Assembly: GCA_013180625.2 (NCBI GenBank)
Contig: SNVD02010013.1
Span: 62,001 to 126,000 of the forward strand
DNA: 64,000 nt
Origin: Boswellia sacra
Lineage: Eukaryota > Streptophyta > Magnoliopsida > Sapindales > Burseraceae
Direction: 5' to 3'
Numbering within the stretch: position 1 is the stretch's first letter; each line of letters begins with the position of its first letter. A program made the translations under genes and the position numbers. Below are positions 11,701 to 22,924 of the stretch, piece by piece. The notes under the pieces were generated by a model. That model searched no databases. It saw only the letters and a list, made by a program, of their open reading frames with translations, and was not told the DNA's origin.

Positions 11701-13601
11701 TTGTTCCATCTCCATAGGTGATATTATCATCCCTGCATGCTTTAAAGTCTGTTAAAAACTGTTTATTTCCAATTATGTGCCTGGAACTACCACTATCAAA
11801 ATACCACAAATCGGTAGAAGTGTCTTCAAGAGCAGTAAGAGCAATATGGCATACTGTCTTGTCTTTTATAACCCACTGTAGTTGTGATTTTGGTAACAGG
11901 TTGAACTGTTTTGATCTTTTATGCAAAAGATTCAACAATTTAAAGTATCTAGGCCTAAGATGTCCCGTTTTACCACAAAAATAACAAGTAGGAATGAATT
12001 TTCTTAGCTTTTCAGGACTGGATTTGAAATAGCTCAGAGGGGAAACAAAGGTTTCATTACTCTTTGAACTAGGACTCGACCTTAAAGAATTAAGTTCAAA
12101 ATTTTTACCTAATGTTGAAGCTTTCACAAAAACTATTTTTGATGAAGATGCAACATTACCTTCTGTATACCCCAATCCATGTTTGTTGAAGTTTTCTCTT
12201 CCAAGACTCAAGACCTGATCAAGTTTGGCTGCTCTAATTTTGAGTTGATCAACACACCTCTTGCTTTCAACCAGTTCTGTTGTGATTTTCTCAATATGTG
12301 CTGTTTTGTCTGTCAAGACAGTCTCCAATTCTGTGATACAATTTTCAACATAAGATTTTTCACATTTCAGAACTTTAATCTCCTTCTTTAAGGTTTTGAT
12401 TTCTTCATTCTGACTCAGCCATTCACTATAGAGTGCATTGTAAGTTTCTTGCAACTGTCCATAGTATTTGAGACCATCTGAATGATCAACACTGGTTCTG
12501 CAATTTGTTGTTATGTCAGACATAATAGCTTTCCCTTTATTAGCTGCAGATACAATAAATACAATAAAACTACTTATGCAATCTTGATCTTCTGAATCCG
12601 ATTCTGATTCATCACTCTAGGTTGTTGTCAGGCCTTTGTTGTTTTTCTTGAGATTAGCACATTGAGACTGAATATGCCCATAACCAGAACATTCATAACA
12701 ATGAATCTGCCCTTTCTTGTCAGGTTGTTTTAGCTTCTTCTTGTCATTCTCCTTGTTGAACTTCCTGAATTGTCTTTATTTGAGTTTGAAAACTTTCCTT
12801 GATGCTTTTTCCTAAAATTTCTTTTCATGAACTTGACATAATTTCTTGTTAGAAAAGCAATCTGTTTAGAATCGTTTCATCAAGCTCATCATTACTTTCA
12901 TCATCAAATTTTTCAATTTTAACATTGAATGAAATGCTCTTTCCCTTTTGCTTCCTAGTACTTTGATTAATTTCAAAGTTTTAGAGAATACTAATCAGTT
13001 CATCAACCCTCATCTCATTAGTGTTTTTAACTTACTCAATGGCTGAAATTATAGGTTGAAATTTATCTAGAACAGTCCTACTTATTTTGCTAACAATCTC
13101 TGCATCAGTGAAAGTTTTTTCAAGCATGTATGCAGAATTTGTGATGTGACATATCTTAGAGTAAAACTCAGAAATTGACTCATCCTCATGCATCATCAAA
13201 TTTACAAATTGAGAATTCAATCTCATCAATTTAGATCTTTCAATAGATGGGGTACCTTCATGTTTTACCTCAAGTATGTCCCATGCTTCTTTGGCCACTT
13301 TGCATGTGAAAATCTGTCCAAAATTGTTTAAGTCTACTACTACAAAAATTGCATTAAGAGCCTTTGAATTCCAACTGGAACGTAGGTATTCTTCATCAGT
13401 CTATTCATCCTCAGGTTTGGGTTTAGAATCACCAAAAGCATTCAACTTTGTTGGGGGTGTCCATCCTTTAAGCGCACTAGTCCATGCCATGTCATCAAGA
13501 GATTTCATATACATCATCATTCTTACTTTCCAATATGGGTAATTACCATCATCAAGAATAGGTGGTTGTGTTCCGAATCCTCCATTGCGAATAAACTCCA
13601 T
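8739..13601 (-). pseudogene. gag-pol of the Sirevirus-like element, broken
   Basis: The gag start is an ATG at 13,601 (MEFIRNGG); the last pol stop is TAA at 8,739-8,741. Recognisable parts in order: gag with a zinc knuckle whose last cysteine has become tyrosine (CYFCGKTGHLRPRYF, about 11,950); aspartic protease (FDSGSSRHIIG, about 11,785); integrase, with its zinc-binding and catalytic-core parts (GHLNYKDL, MGPMQSK..GKRYIFVCVDD, about 11,180-11,440); integrase C-terminal part (KKLTKRLWAEAI, about 10,880); RT with YVDDIVFES (about 9,680) and LGRPDLCF (9,340); and an RNase H tail with IEHISTDRQLADLFTKAL (about 8,830). The frame changes several times, with stops throughout, so no functional polyprotein is possible. 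The gag start is near-identical to the partial element at 63,507. Confidence 0.88.
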
Positions 13602-13650
13602 TCTTCCAGATCAACTTGATCATTTTCTTCACTTGTCTATCAGTGAACTT

Positions 13651-13663
13651 ACTCTGATACCAA
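13651..13663 (-). other. Primer-binding site, initiator Met tRNA
   Basis: Minus strand TTGGTATCAGAGT directly follows the 5' LTR. It matches the copia primer site TGGTATCAGAGC except for the last base. Confidence 0.9.
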
Positions 13664-13664
13664 T

Positions 13665-14539
13665 TGTAAGTTCTGGAAGTATACAGTTATAAAACATATA
13701 ACAATAAACTGTAATGTAAATCGACACAGGAGGATTTTTACGTGGTTTGGTTATAAAACCTACATCCACGGACAGCTATAGAGCTGCAATTCACTAAGTT
13801 CTTGTTTGTACAATCTTTAAGACCTTTTACAGTGTTGACTCACTCTCAAACACTGACCTAATCTTTGTAAAACAATATCCCATCAAGATATTAAATTCTA
13901 GTGATACTGCCTACTCTCTGTCGTAGATAACTTAATAACACACTGTTAAGTTATACATAACAACGACATCTGACGTTGAATTACATAAACACTTAACCCA
14001 AAAGTTATCCAAAGTGTCTACTAACTCACACATACCTAATCAACAACTCATGTATGATTTCTACCTCTCATACATGAATCAAAAACTCAAAGAATCAAAT
14101 CAATAAAGACATTCCAATCTGCGTTGAAGCTTTTCTCTCAAATCCTAGAATGCCGAAACAAAGAACACTCCCCACCAACTAATGAATTTCGCCAGCCAAG
14201 TTATATAAAAATAACTTAGTATTTATAGTGGGAGGTCTGGACGAAATCTCTTAGAAATCCTATAAAAATCTAAATCAAAATTACATTAGGATTAGGAGAA
14301 ATAAAATAGGAAGGAATATAATTAAACTCCTAAAGGAATTAGAACAAATAAATATTCTCCTATTCCAATTAGGATACAAGATACTATATCCTAATTTAAG
14401 AAGATATTTATTATAACTCAAATACTTCCTAAAATATACTTCTAGAAACAGTAAAATAGGAATCAAAATAATATTCTTGTTTTGTCACAAGTTGGACAAA
14501 ATTCATCATGTGCATGGCACATGCACGTTGACACCAACA
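13665..14539 (-). repeat. 5' LTR of the Sirevirus-like element
   Basis: On the minus strand it begins TGTTGGTGTCAACG and ends CTTACA. A TATA-like motif (CTATAAATACT on the minus strand, near 14,220-14,230) lies inside. Homologous LTRs occur at 4,628-5,502, 58,568-59,450 and 62,539-63,443. Confidence 0.92.
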
Positions 14540-14984
14540 CATATAACATAAGAAAAGCCACAAATTTAGATTTAACCTTCAAAAGAACCCAAAATCATTA
14601 TAAAAAAAAATTAATTTAGATTTTATAATTATTTTCTTGATCGCGATCAAATAAACAATAAAAATAAAAAAATATTTAGATATCCAACAGGAGAATCCAT
14701 AAAGTAAAAATTAAAAAAATAAAAACATAAGTATTCCCCAACAAAAGAAAATCTAAAGTAACAAAGAAAAGGCAGCAGCATTCTTGTTCCATATTTTTTA
14801 CATGTAATCTAAAACATTTGAGCATATAAAAATTATAAAATTAAAACAATTAAAAACAAAATTGGGCAGGATCTGAAACCGCAGCCCATTAACTTCCTTT
14901 GCCACTGCGATTTGTCTTCCAGTCACTGCCAAAATTGCGTTGCTTTTGCAACTTCAGAAGTAAATCAACACTGCCTAAAAACCC

Positions 14985-15015
<31 letters not shown>

Positions 15016-15211
15016 GCATCTGAAAACCAATCCACCGAAAGCTTATGGAGGACCTATCAAGTTTTGATATTAATAGACGTACTCGAGATGCTATAGCAAT
15101 TTCCCCATCAAATCCAATTTACGTTTTTCGTTCTTGCTCAATCATAATCACTTTCATTTGAAACAGATGCTATAATCACTTTCATCTGAAACAAATTCTA
15201 CCATCCATCCT
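14540..15211. other. Spacer with ATA microsatellite
   Basis: Starts with the right TSD (CATAT) of the Sirevirus-like element. (ATA)n runs 14,985-15,015. An ATG at 15,042 opens about 37 codons (MEDLSSFDINRRTRDAI...) of unknown nature. A short direct repeat (ATAATCACTTTCAT.TGAAACA) occurs near 15,145 and 15,171. The last five bases, ATCCT, are the left TSD of the next element. Confidence 0.5.
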
Positions 15212-15658
15212 TGATGAGGAACGTGGTTCTTCAAGTTAACAGAAAGGGAGGGAGATGTAGACAGAGGAAATGGAAGAAATAATAGAAGAAATTTGGGGAA
15301 GAAGTAGAGTGAAAATTGAGGGAGAAATAATCTTTTTACTAAAAGATCAAAAAAACAATAACAACCAAATCTGAAAATAACATAGCTAAAGGTTCCTATT
15401 TATAGGACCTTAAAGCCTAGTTCTACTAGGAAATAAAATCATATTAGGAAATAGAATTATAATCCTAGTTTAACTATAAAATACCAAAATTAAATCCTAA
15501 ATAAAATAGTAAACTATTAATTAGGAAAATAACTCAAATTAGGATTACTCCCAATTTAGGAAGTCAAAATCCCTAATAATAGTCAAAATCCCTAATTTAT
15601 TAAAATCCTTAAAATCAAAATTAAAATCCCTAATTTATTTCTAATTTGTCCTACATCA
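15212..15658 (-). repeat. 3' LTR of the compact element
   Basis: 447 bp. Contains a minus-strand TATA box (CTATAAATAGGAACC, about 15,390-15,405), so the element would be transcribed leftward. Confidence 0.88.
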
Positions 15659-15699
15659 ATTCTCTCCCTTTTGAAAAAAACTCGACTCCTGGCGAGTTG

Positions 15700-16375
15700 T
15701 CAAGGAGGAAATTGCCAATACACAAGGAAACGCCATGTCTTATCTTGCACAATCATTGGAAAGTCGTCAATCCAAATCTTCGCTTCATGACGGACCAATA
15801 TTGGAAGCACACATAATAGAAAAATTATTGATGCTTCAGCAGCCTTCAATATTGGTAGAGAAACAATAATTTCCATGGAAGACTTGACCGTTGACTTGGT
15901 AGAAGACGTCACCGTTGACCCAATATTAAAAGTAGGTGAATCCAAATATGACTCACAACCTATGAAATTAATTTCTTGAATGATTTCATGAGATTCTTCT
16001 TCACATATGGATTCAACTTCGCATGTAGGCTCTACATCATTTTTCAAATTCGTTTCGCCCTTGACTTCAATAGAACTGTTAGATTCATGCTCATCTGCAA
16101 GATCAATATCACTTGCTTCCTCATCTCCACTAAAATCATCACACTCAACCTCATGGTTCTTAGGAGTTGTACCCAAAATCCCTTGATTCTGATGTTTAGT
16201 GGAAGACTCCAAATTACGGCCTTGTATTTTATAAGGCTTTTACAGTTATCAATATTTCTGCAATTTTATCTTCCATGGCATCCATTCTACTCTCCAGAGC
16301 ATCAATTCTGACGTTTGTCCTATTTTCTGAGGCTTGTATCATTGAGAGTATTGAAGTTTGTAATGAAGAACACAT
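15700..16375 (-). pseudogene. Gag-like coding remnant of the compact element
   Basis: Minus-strand ATG at 16,375 opens about 48 codons with a clear heptad (ASENRTNVRIDALESRMDAM) and stops at 16,229. After a change of frame an open segment runs 16,212-15,700 (170 codons). It has a very acidic centre (SGDEEASDIDLADEHESN), a hydrophobic stretch (IIFLLCVLPILV) and an aromatic tail (WIDDFPM...WRFLVYWQFPP). If one indel separates the two, the ancestral product was about 220 residues: coiled coil, acidic region, C-terminal aromatic block. It resembles no standard gag core, zinc knuckle or pol domain. It could be a reduced gag or a captured host fragment. Confidence 0.45.
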
Positions 16376-16407
16376 TGTAGATATTGACAAGAACAATATG
16401 ATGGTGT

Positions 16408-16520
16408 CGCGGTGAACAGTAACTTCGATTAATAGTATCCGCGATGAACAGTAACTCACGCGAACAGTACCCCGATGAACAGTAAGTTCGGTGAACAGTA
16501 AGTTCGGTGAAGAGTGACTT
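16408..16520 (-). repeat. GAACAGTA array in the leader of the compact element
   Basis: Five exact GAACAGTA octamers with variable short spacers (CGAT, TTCGGT and similar), plus degenerate copies. They lie in the 5' leader between primer site and ORF. Minus strand: TACTGTTC. Confidence 0.75.
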
Positions 16521-16676
16521 TTTTTTTTTTTTTGGTTTTTGTTTTGTAGGGGTGATGGAAGATGAAATTGGGGCAAAGTAAATTGATGGTAGTGGGAGAT
16601 TTTAGGGTTAATGGGTTGAACAAAATTAAAGGATAAATAGTATAAGAGGGGATCAAAACCACGCTCTGATACCAAT

Positions 16677-17123
16677 TGATGAGGAACGTGGTTCCTCAAG
16701 TTAACAGAAAGGGAGGGAGATGTAGACAGAGGAAATGGAAGAAATAATAGAAGAAATTTGGGGAAGAAGTAGAGTGAAAATTGAGGGAGAAATAATCTTT
16801 TTACTAAAAGATCCAAAAAACAATAACAATCAAATCTGAAAATAACATGGTTAAAGGTTCCTATTTATAGGATCTTAAAGCCTAGTTCTACTAGGAAATA
16901 AAATCCCATTAGGAAATAGAATCATAATCCTAGTTTAATTAGAAAATACCAAAATTAAATCCTAAATAAAATAGTAAACTATTAATTAGGAAAATAACTC
17001 AAATTAGGATTACTCCCAATTTAGGAAGTCAAAATCCCTAATAATAGTCAAAATCCCTAATTTATTAAAATCCTTAAAATCAAAATTAAAATCCCTAATT
17101 TATTCCTAATTTGTCATACATCA
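16677..17123 (-). repeat. 5' LTR of the compact element
   Basis: 447 bp. The same TATA box is conserved (minus CCTATAAATAGG, about 16,860-16,871). The primer site abuts its left edge. Confidence 0.88.
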
Positions 17124-18533
17124 ATCCTCAATCTTCTCCAGTGGCAAGGCCAGAAAGTTTGCTTTCGGGGGCAAAATCAAACTATATAAGAGTTAACGTC
17201 TAAATTAAAAATACTAAAAAGTTGATTTCATTAATTGATTATATTGGTATTTACTATGTCTTAAATATATCTTTATATACTAAAGCACTATATCAATATT
17301 CAATACTTTGCTTTACTTAATAGGCAATTTATATGCTAAAGTTACCTAATAATGTTCATAAAAGATAACTTAAGGAAGATTATGAATGATTTTCTTGTTT
17401 ATAATTAAAGTTATTACACAATATTCCATAAGTTTTCATCTTATATTTTATACTAGTTAGAACACAAGAAATTCAATACATAAAAGAGCAAAATAAAAAT
17501 AATATTAATATAATATGATTTAACATCACAAATATATATCTAAAATTATAAGCATAAATTAATTTAAATACTTATATAACGAAAACTAACTCATGACATA
17601 AATATTATAATTTTTTTATATAATTGTGAACTATCAAATTTGATTGAAAATTTTTTGCCTAAATTAACTATAATATAATTCTATTGAAAAATTGAGTATA
17701 AAAACCAAAACTAACTCATATTACAATATTATAATTCTTTTATTGTTGTAAACTATAAAATTTAATAAATAAAATTTATCCTAAACTAACTATAACATAG
17801 ATCTAGTGAAAAATTTACATATAAAAACTAAAACTAACTCATGAAACAAATATTATAATTCTTTACAATTGTAATTAAGTATAATATAAATCTATTTGAA
17901 CATTGACACATAAAAACTCAAAGACAAGAGTTCAATTAAGGAAATTAAATAAAAAAAATTAGCCCAAAATTGTAAACTATTAAATGTGATTGAGATAATT
18001 TAAACTTTTAATACTTTTATAATTCTTTTAATGCTTCAATTTGTGGCCATGAAATATTAGATTAATCAACATTAGTGTTTTACATCAGAGATGAGGGCTA
18101 TGCTCTCCAATTCATCAAAGTTTTAAGCGAAAATTATACATATATCTTCGGTCATAGCTTACTTTAATACGAATTTTTTTTTAACAAGATCGATAATTTA
18201 ATTAAAAGAGAAAAAAAATCAAACACTAATTCTCTAAATGCATAGATACTATTAAGTATTTCTTTTGTTTTTTTTTTTTAAAGAAAAAGGAGGCACATCG
18301 ACACATGCATTGATTAATTAAAGACTATTAATTTTGAGGATTGAACTATTAATGAAGAGGAGATGAAACAGGGTTGTTGGCTTGCTGAGATGAAGAATAA
18401 TGGAGAAATGACGAAAGTGAGAGTAAACAGTCGAACAAAACGAGTAAAATAGTTTATAAGAAAGAGTAAAGAAGCTTCGTGTTTATGTTAGAGTACATTT
18501 TAAATTTTAAAATGTTTACTTTAGCATTGTTAG

Positions 18534-19193
18534 CAGGGACGGGGCAATTGAGGCCCAGGAGGTGCCCCTCTGGGCCTTTTAAAATTCCTAAACTGTATAT
18601 ATAATTTTCACCAAATAATCATATTGTCCCTTCTGTTTAGAAAAAGACTTAAGTCCATGTAAAAATAAATGAAATTGACTTGATTTCAATTGTGTTATAA
18701 TCTAAGCCCAAAAAATATTATTAGAAAAATGCTTAACAAAACCATTAAATTATTTCTATTATAGTTTATGAAAATCATATTATTTGTAGGATTATTAGTT
18801 TTTTTTTTTTTTTGTGAATGCTAGCTTAATATCAACTTTATTATAATCTAAGCCCAAAAAATATTAGTAGAAAAAGGCTTAACAAAACCATTAAACTACT
18901 TCTTTTATAGTTTATGAAAATCACATTATTTGTAAGATTATTAGATTTTTTTTTTTGTGAATGCTAGCTATTAGAAATCTATTGAAAATAAATCTAAGAT
19001 TTATCAACGTTTAATAAGTTTAAAATAAAATTGATAATAAAATTAGCAAAATCATAATCTTTTTGTAATAAAAAATTATATTTATCATGTTATATATTGT
19101 TTTATAAAAATTTTTATATATGTATTGTACTATAAAATTGTGCCCCCTGCGCCGCCACCCCTCCTCTTAATAGGGTTTCTAGCTCCGTCCCTA
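18534..19193. mobile_element. Non-autonomous hAT element nested in the outer one
   Basis: Inverted ends CAGGGACGGGGC and GCTCCGTCCCTA (10 of 12 match) with an 8-bp duplication ATTGTTAG at 18,526-18,533 and 19,194-19,201. 660 bp, no coding capacity. Confidence 0.88.
18695..18975 (+). repeat. Internal tandem duplication in the nested hAT element
   Basis: TTATAATCTAAGCCCAAAAA starts at 18,695 and 18,841 (period 146). Each unit ends in a poly-T run followed by GTGAATGCTAGCT. Confidence 0.85.
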
Positions 19194-19202
19194 ATTGTTA
19201 GT

Positions 19203-19245
19203 TGTGTGTGTGTGTGTGTGAGAAAGAGAGAGAAAGAGAGAGAGG
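19203..19245 (+). repeat. (GT)n-(GA)n compound microsatellite
   Basis: A GT run followed by GA-rich sequence, immediately right of the nested element's target duplication. Confidence 0.9.
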
Positions 19246-19521
19246 ATTCTTTTTTTTTTAATTTAGTGTGATCTTCGACTTTTATTATCCTATATACTTG
19301 CAAAATTGAAACTTGGGCTTACTAAATAGGCTCTAAAGAAAATTTTGATTTTTGAGAAGGTTACTATGAAAGAATAAATATTTATGCAGGGACAATAATT
19401 AAGGGAAAGAGGTATGAGGTGGCAATACGTAACCTCTAATATATGAATTTGGGGACCTTCAATCATCTGCGGGGTCAATTATCTCCTGATCACCCTTAAT
19501 AGCTCCGCCACTGATCTTCTC

Positions 19522-21230
19522 GTCTCTTCTCTTCATTCTGATGCGCCCTACCAATAGATTCTCTAACCATTTTTACAACCCCGCCATGGCCAAGAACGCA
19601 ACAAGATCTGCAGCCTCCTTGGGGTCTCGTTGGAATCTCTGTAGACCCCACAGGTTTTGGCAAATTGTCTTAATTAAAATTTTTAATATATATATATATA
19701 TATATATATGATTGTGGGGACGCATAATAATGAAAATAACATCAAATAGAAAGGACACTGTTTCAATAGTTGACCTTATAACTTGCAGTGACAATATAAA
19801 AACCCCTTTATATTAATTTATTGTACTAAAACTCTTAACTAAATAGGAAATAATTAATTGAAATTTTAGGAAACTTTTCGGAAACTTAGGAGCCCAAACT
19901 CACATGCACACGACACTGTGTGAAAATCAAGGTCAATCATGAGAAAATATATTAATTACGAGTAATACTACGCTTACGAAATTGATATTCCAATATTATG
20001 TGTCAAGTGAGGTGACTACTAATATATCAATGCAAATAATTTGTCACATCATACATTTTTATTAATTTATTTAATTATTTATTAATATTTCAGCAGTTAC
20101 CTCACTTAAGACATAAAGTTGAAATAACAACTTTGTAAATACAGTATTACTCATTAATTAATCATTTTCCTTGTTTAAATTTATCAAATTTGGCAGGATC
20201 CCTGGGAGTGATTTGAATTTCAAACATTTTGTTATCACTCTTTACCCTCGAAAGGGGATTTTAGCTCAACTTTAGAACATCGCAAAACATTAGTAATTTC
20301 CCTCTACTAGATTTCAAGGCAATGTATGGAGATTGATTGTAATCAAATCCATTTCGATTCTTTCTTGATCTAATTTTCCTCTTAGCAAATAATTTAAAAT
20401 CTCTAGAAAATGTACTAAAATGAAGACAGAGATTATTCTAATTATACAATTTTGTTAGAGTAAAAACTGAAACCTTTAGTTTCTAAAGTAGAGCTAGCGT
20501 AGAGTGTTATTTATTTACTAGTTAATCAATCACAGATATGCATGGTTTAATAGTCAAAGGTCTATAAGGAAAAAAGAAAATAAGCCACGGAGTCACGTAA
20601 TTTAATTAGCTTGCATTATTTCATAGATAGAACATTTCCGCAAAAATAGAGCAGCGAACTTGAAATCGAGATAAAATCAATAAGAGCCCATCAACTAAGG
20701 GGATACATAATAATGAAAATGATATAATCAACAGAAACGATACCATTTTGAATTTCCGTGATTGACTTCACAAAGAAAAGATGATACCCTTTACATTAAT
20801 TCAAGGTATTACTACAATATAAAATGTGAAAACTAGTAAACCTATACTCAAATCAAAATTTGCACAAGACTACAAGATGGCCGTGAATCATGAGATAATG
20901 GAAGTGGCACATGAAATAATAGAATTGTTAATAAATGATACTGTTTCAATGCTTCGGATTCACAAATTATATATAAGAGTGAAAAGGAAAGACCAAAAGA
21001 ATCTATACGTTCAATAATCATTTTTTTAGCATACTATCGGCGGTTTCGAAAAGTGTCACTTATGCACAAATTTAATCAATACTATAACTTTCAGCCGGAT
21101 CCCTGGGATCGATATGAATCGTGTTACAGCTGTTCCGTTTGACAATATACACATAGTGACAATATTCCTCGGCTGTACTTATTATGAATTATTAAACGAT
21201 CATAGTTCTAGCTAGCACATGCACATCCCT
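19522..21230. other. Spacer upstream of the first P450, with an old duplication
   Basis: A minus-strand open segment ends near 19,573 (RFQRDPKEAADLV..., after an AG acceptor-like site) and may be a terminal exon; family not recognised. (TA)n lies at about 19,690-19,710. CATAATAATGAAAAT is present at about 19,725 and 20,705, and GGATCCCTGGGA at 20,196 and 21,097, in the same order. This indicates an ancient tandem duplication of P450 upstream sequence. Confidence 0.5.
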
Positions 21231-21235
21231 GTTTC

Positions 21236-21247
21236 AATTATATATGC
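21236..21247 (+). promoter_or_regulatory. Candidate TATA box of the CYP76-like gene
   Basis: AATTATATATGCA about 65 bases before the start codon, a normal plant spacing for a short 5' UTR. Inferred from position and sequence only. Confidence 0.4.
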
Positions 21248-21304
21248 AAGCCTCTCGTACTTGGTGAAAGGTTAAGCAGAAACTAGTATCAAAGAGGAAG
21301 GGTG

Positions 21305-22924
21305 ATGGAGAACAACTTGAGTTTGCTAGTTTGTGTGAGTTTGTTCTTCTCGGCAGCGTTGATTCTTGTGTTCAGCAGAAATGGTAAACGGCGACCACCA
21401 GGGCCTCCAGGTTGGCCAATTATAGGGAACATCTTACAGCTTGGAACCATTCCCCACAAGAGCTTATACGAACTCAGATTAAAGTATGGACCTTTACTTT
21501 GGTTAAAGTTGGGGTCCGTAAACACCTTGGTGATACAGTCATCGAAGGCTGCCTCCGTACTCTTCAAGCATCACGACAACAACTTTTGTGACCGCCAGTT
21601 TCCGGTTGCATATACAGCTCATAATTACTATCAGGGATCACTAGCATTTGGGCGATATGGCCCTTACTGGCGCGTTCTTAGGCGTCTATGCTCAACTGAG
21701 CTATTGGTCAACAAAAGGATCAATGAGACCGCTTTTATCCGGCGAAAGTGCGTCGACAACATGCTGCAGTATATTGAGGATGATGTGGCAGCAGCACAAG
21801 CGCGGGGAGAATCAGGTGAGGTGGTCTTGGCTCACTACCTATTCGTCATGGCTTTCAACGTTGTTGGCAACCTTATGCTGTCACGAGATCTACTAAACTC
21901 GCACTCAAAAGAAGGGACGGAGTTCTTTTCAGCCATGGACAAGGTAATGTTCTGGGGTGGGAAGCCAAATTTGGCGGACTTCCTACCATGGCTGAAATGG
22001 TTGGATCCTCAGGGGATCAAAAGAAACATGGAGCGTGACATGGGACGTGTTTTGAAGATTGTGAGTGGCTTCGTGAAGGAGAGAGTTGCGGATCAAAACT
22101 TAACAAAAGAGAAGACAAAGGACTTCCTGGATAGAATTTTGGAGTACGAAGGCGATGGGAAAGAAGGACCTGATAAGATCTCAGATCAAAACATCAACAT
22201 CATCATACTGGTAAGCATATATAAATTTATAATTAAATTGACTGTTATGATAGATGGATAAACAATCATCGAAGTAAATTAATTTTATGTTAATTATTCG
22301 GTTGTTGTTCAGGAAATGTTCTTCGGTGGATCCGAAACTACGAGTACAACCATTGAATGGGTTATGTTTGAGCTATTCCGCAACCCTAAGTGCATGACAG
22401 AGATTAAGGAGGAGCTTGATCGAGTCGTTGGACGAAAAAGGAAGGTGGAGGAGACAGATATAAATGAACTAGAGTACTTGAAGGCTGTTGTAAAGGAAAC
22501 TATAAGGTTACATCCTGCAGTTCCGCTGCTGCTTCCTCGGAATACAATAAAAGATACTGAATTCATGGGATACTTTATACCGAAAAATACACAAGTTTTG
22601 GTGAATGCATGGGCAATAGGAAGAGATCCGGAATGTTGGGAAGATCCCTTGGCTTTCAAGCCTGAGAGGTTTCTTGGATCAAACATCGACTTCAAGGGCC
22701 AGAACTTTGAGTTGATTCCATTTGGTTCGGGAAGAAGAATTTGCGTTGGCATTTCTTTGGCTGAGCGAGAGGTGCACCTTGCTGTTGCCTCCCTGATTCA
22801 CCATTTCGACTGGGAGTTACCCAAGAATGTTATTCCCGGTACTATAGACATGAATGAGAGGGTAGGGATAACTCTGCGAAAGCTTGAGCCCTTGAAAGCC
22901 ATCCCTAAGAAGCGCGTCATGTGA
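21305..22924 (+). CDS. Cytochrome P450, CYP76-like
   Basis: Two exons, 21,305-22,210 and 22,313-22,924, joined at a phase-0 GT-AG intron at the position typical of plant A-type P450s; 505 residues. An N-terminal membrane anchor (about residues 4-23) is followed by the proline hinge RRPPGPPGWPIIGN. The I-helix oxygen-binding motif GGSETT is at 307-312, ExxR (ETIR) at 364-367, PERF after FKPERF, and the haem loop PFGSGRRICVG has its ligand at Cys446. The motif set and the DFLPWLKWLDPQGIKR segment suggest the CYP76 family, perhaps CYP76A. It would be an ER monooxygenase taking electrons from NADPH-P450 reductase. CYP76 enzymes commonly hydroxylate monoterpenols, diterpenes or herbicides; the substrate here is unknown. 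I chose the ATG at 21,305 over an upstream in-frame GTG. All motifs are intact and it looks functional. Family level is likely, subfamily is a guess. Confidence 0.93.

Larger units (their letters stand above)
4628..14539 (-). mobile_element. Sirevirus-like Ty1/copia retrotransposon, complete but decayed
   Basis: A 9.9-kb element on the minus strand. LTRs of equal length (875 bp) lie at 13,665-14,539 (5') and 4,628-5,502 (3'), with a perfect CATAT target duplication at 4,623-4,627 and 14,540-14,544. Read on the minus strand the order is LTR, methionine-tRNA primer site, gag, protease, integrase, reverse transcriptase, RNase H, an extra ORF, purine tract, LTR. That is copia order (integrase before RT). 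The extra 3' ORF, the GGGGGAGAT purine tract and the element size fit the Sirevirus (SIRE1/Maximus) lineage. Coding parts carry many stops and several frameshifts, so this copy is dead. In the first 470 bases I count roughly 35-40 LTR mismatches (about 8%), which suggests an insertion several million years old at usual plant rates. Confidence 0.93.
15212..17123 (-). mobile_element. Compact non-autonomous LTR retrotransposon
   Basis: Only 1,912 bp. Two 447-bp LTRs (15,212-15,658 and 16,677-17,123) with TG...CA ends are flanked by a perfect ATCCT duplication (15,207-15,211; 17,124-17,128). Minus-strand orientation is fixed by the primer site ATTGGTATCAGAGC at 16,663-16,676 next to the right LTR and the purine tract AAAAGGGAGAGAA next to the left one. 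LTRs differ at about 13 sites (about 3%). No protease, integrase or RT is present, so it must be mobilised in trans. Its internal part holds a short coiled-coil/acidic coding remnant and a GAACAGTA array. Size and content fall between TRIM and LARD types; the autonomous partner is not in the window. Confidence 0.9.
17139..19513. mobile_element. Non-autonomous hAT element, outer
   Basis: Ends CAGTGGCAAGGC (17,139) and GCTCCGCCACTG (19,513; reverse complement CAGTGGCGGAGC) are inverted repeats of hAT type. They are flanked by a perfect 8-bp duplication ATCTTCTC (17,131-17,138; 19,514-19,521). The interior is AT-rich with no transposase. Subtracting the nested 660-bp element and its TSD leaves about 1.7 kb. 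Confidence 0.88.

Noticed and set aside
4628..14539. TSD of ACACA/CATAT mismatch when the LTR end is placed at 14,536
   Set aside because: Moving the boundary to 14,539 gives the canonical TGTTGG start, equal LTR lengths and a perfect CATAT duplication.
16376..16816. Minus-strand frame extending upstream of the compact element's ORF
   Set aside because: It crosses the primer site and enters the LTR; only the part from the ATG at 16,375 has protein-like heptads.
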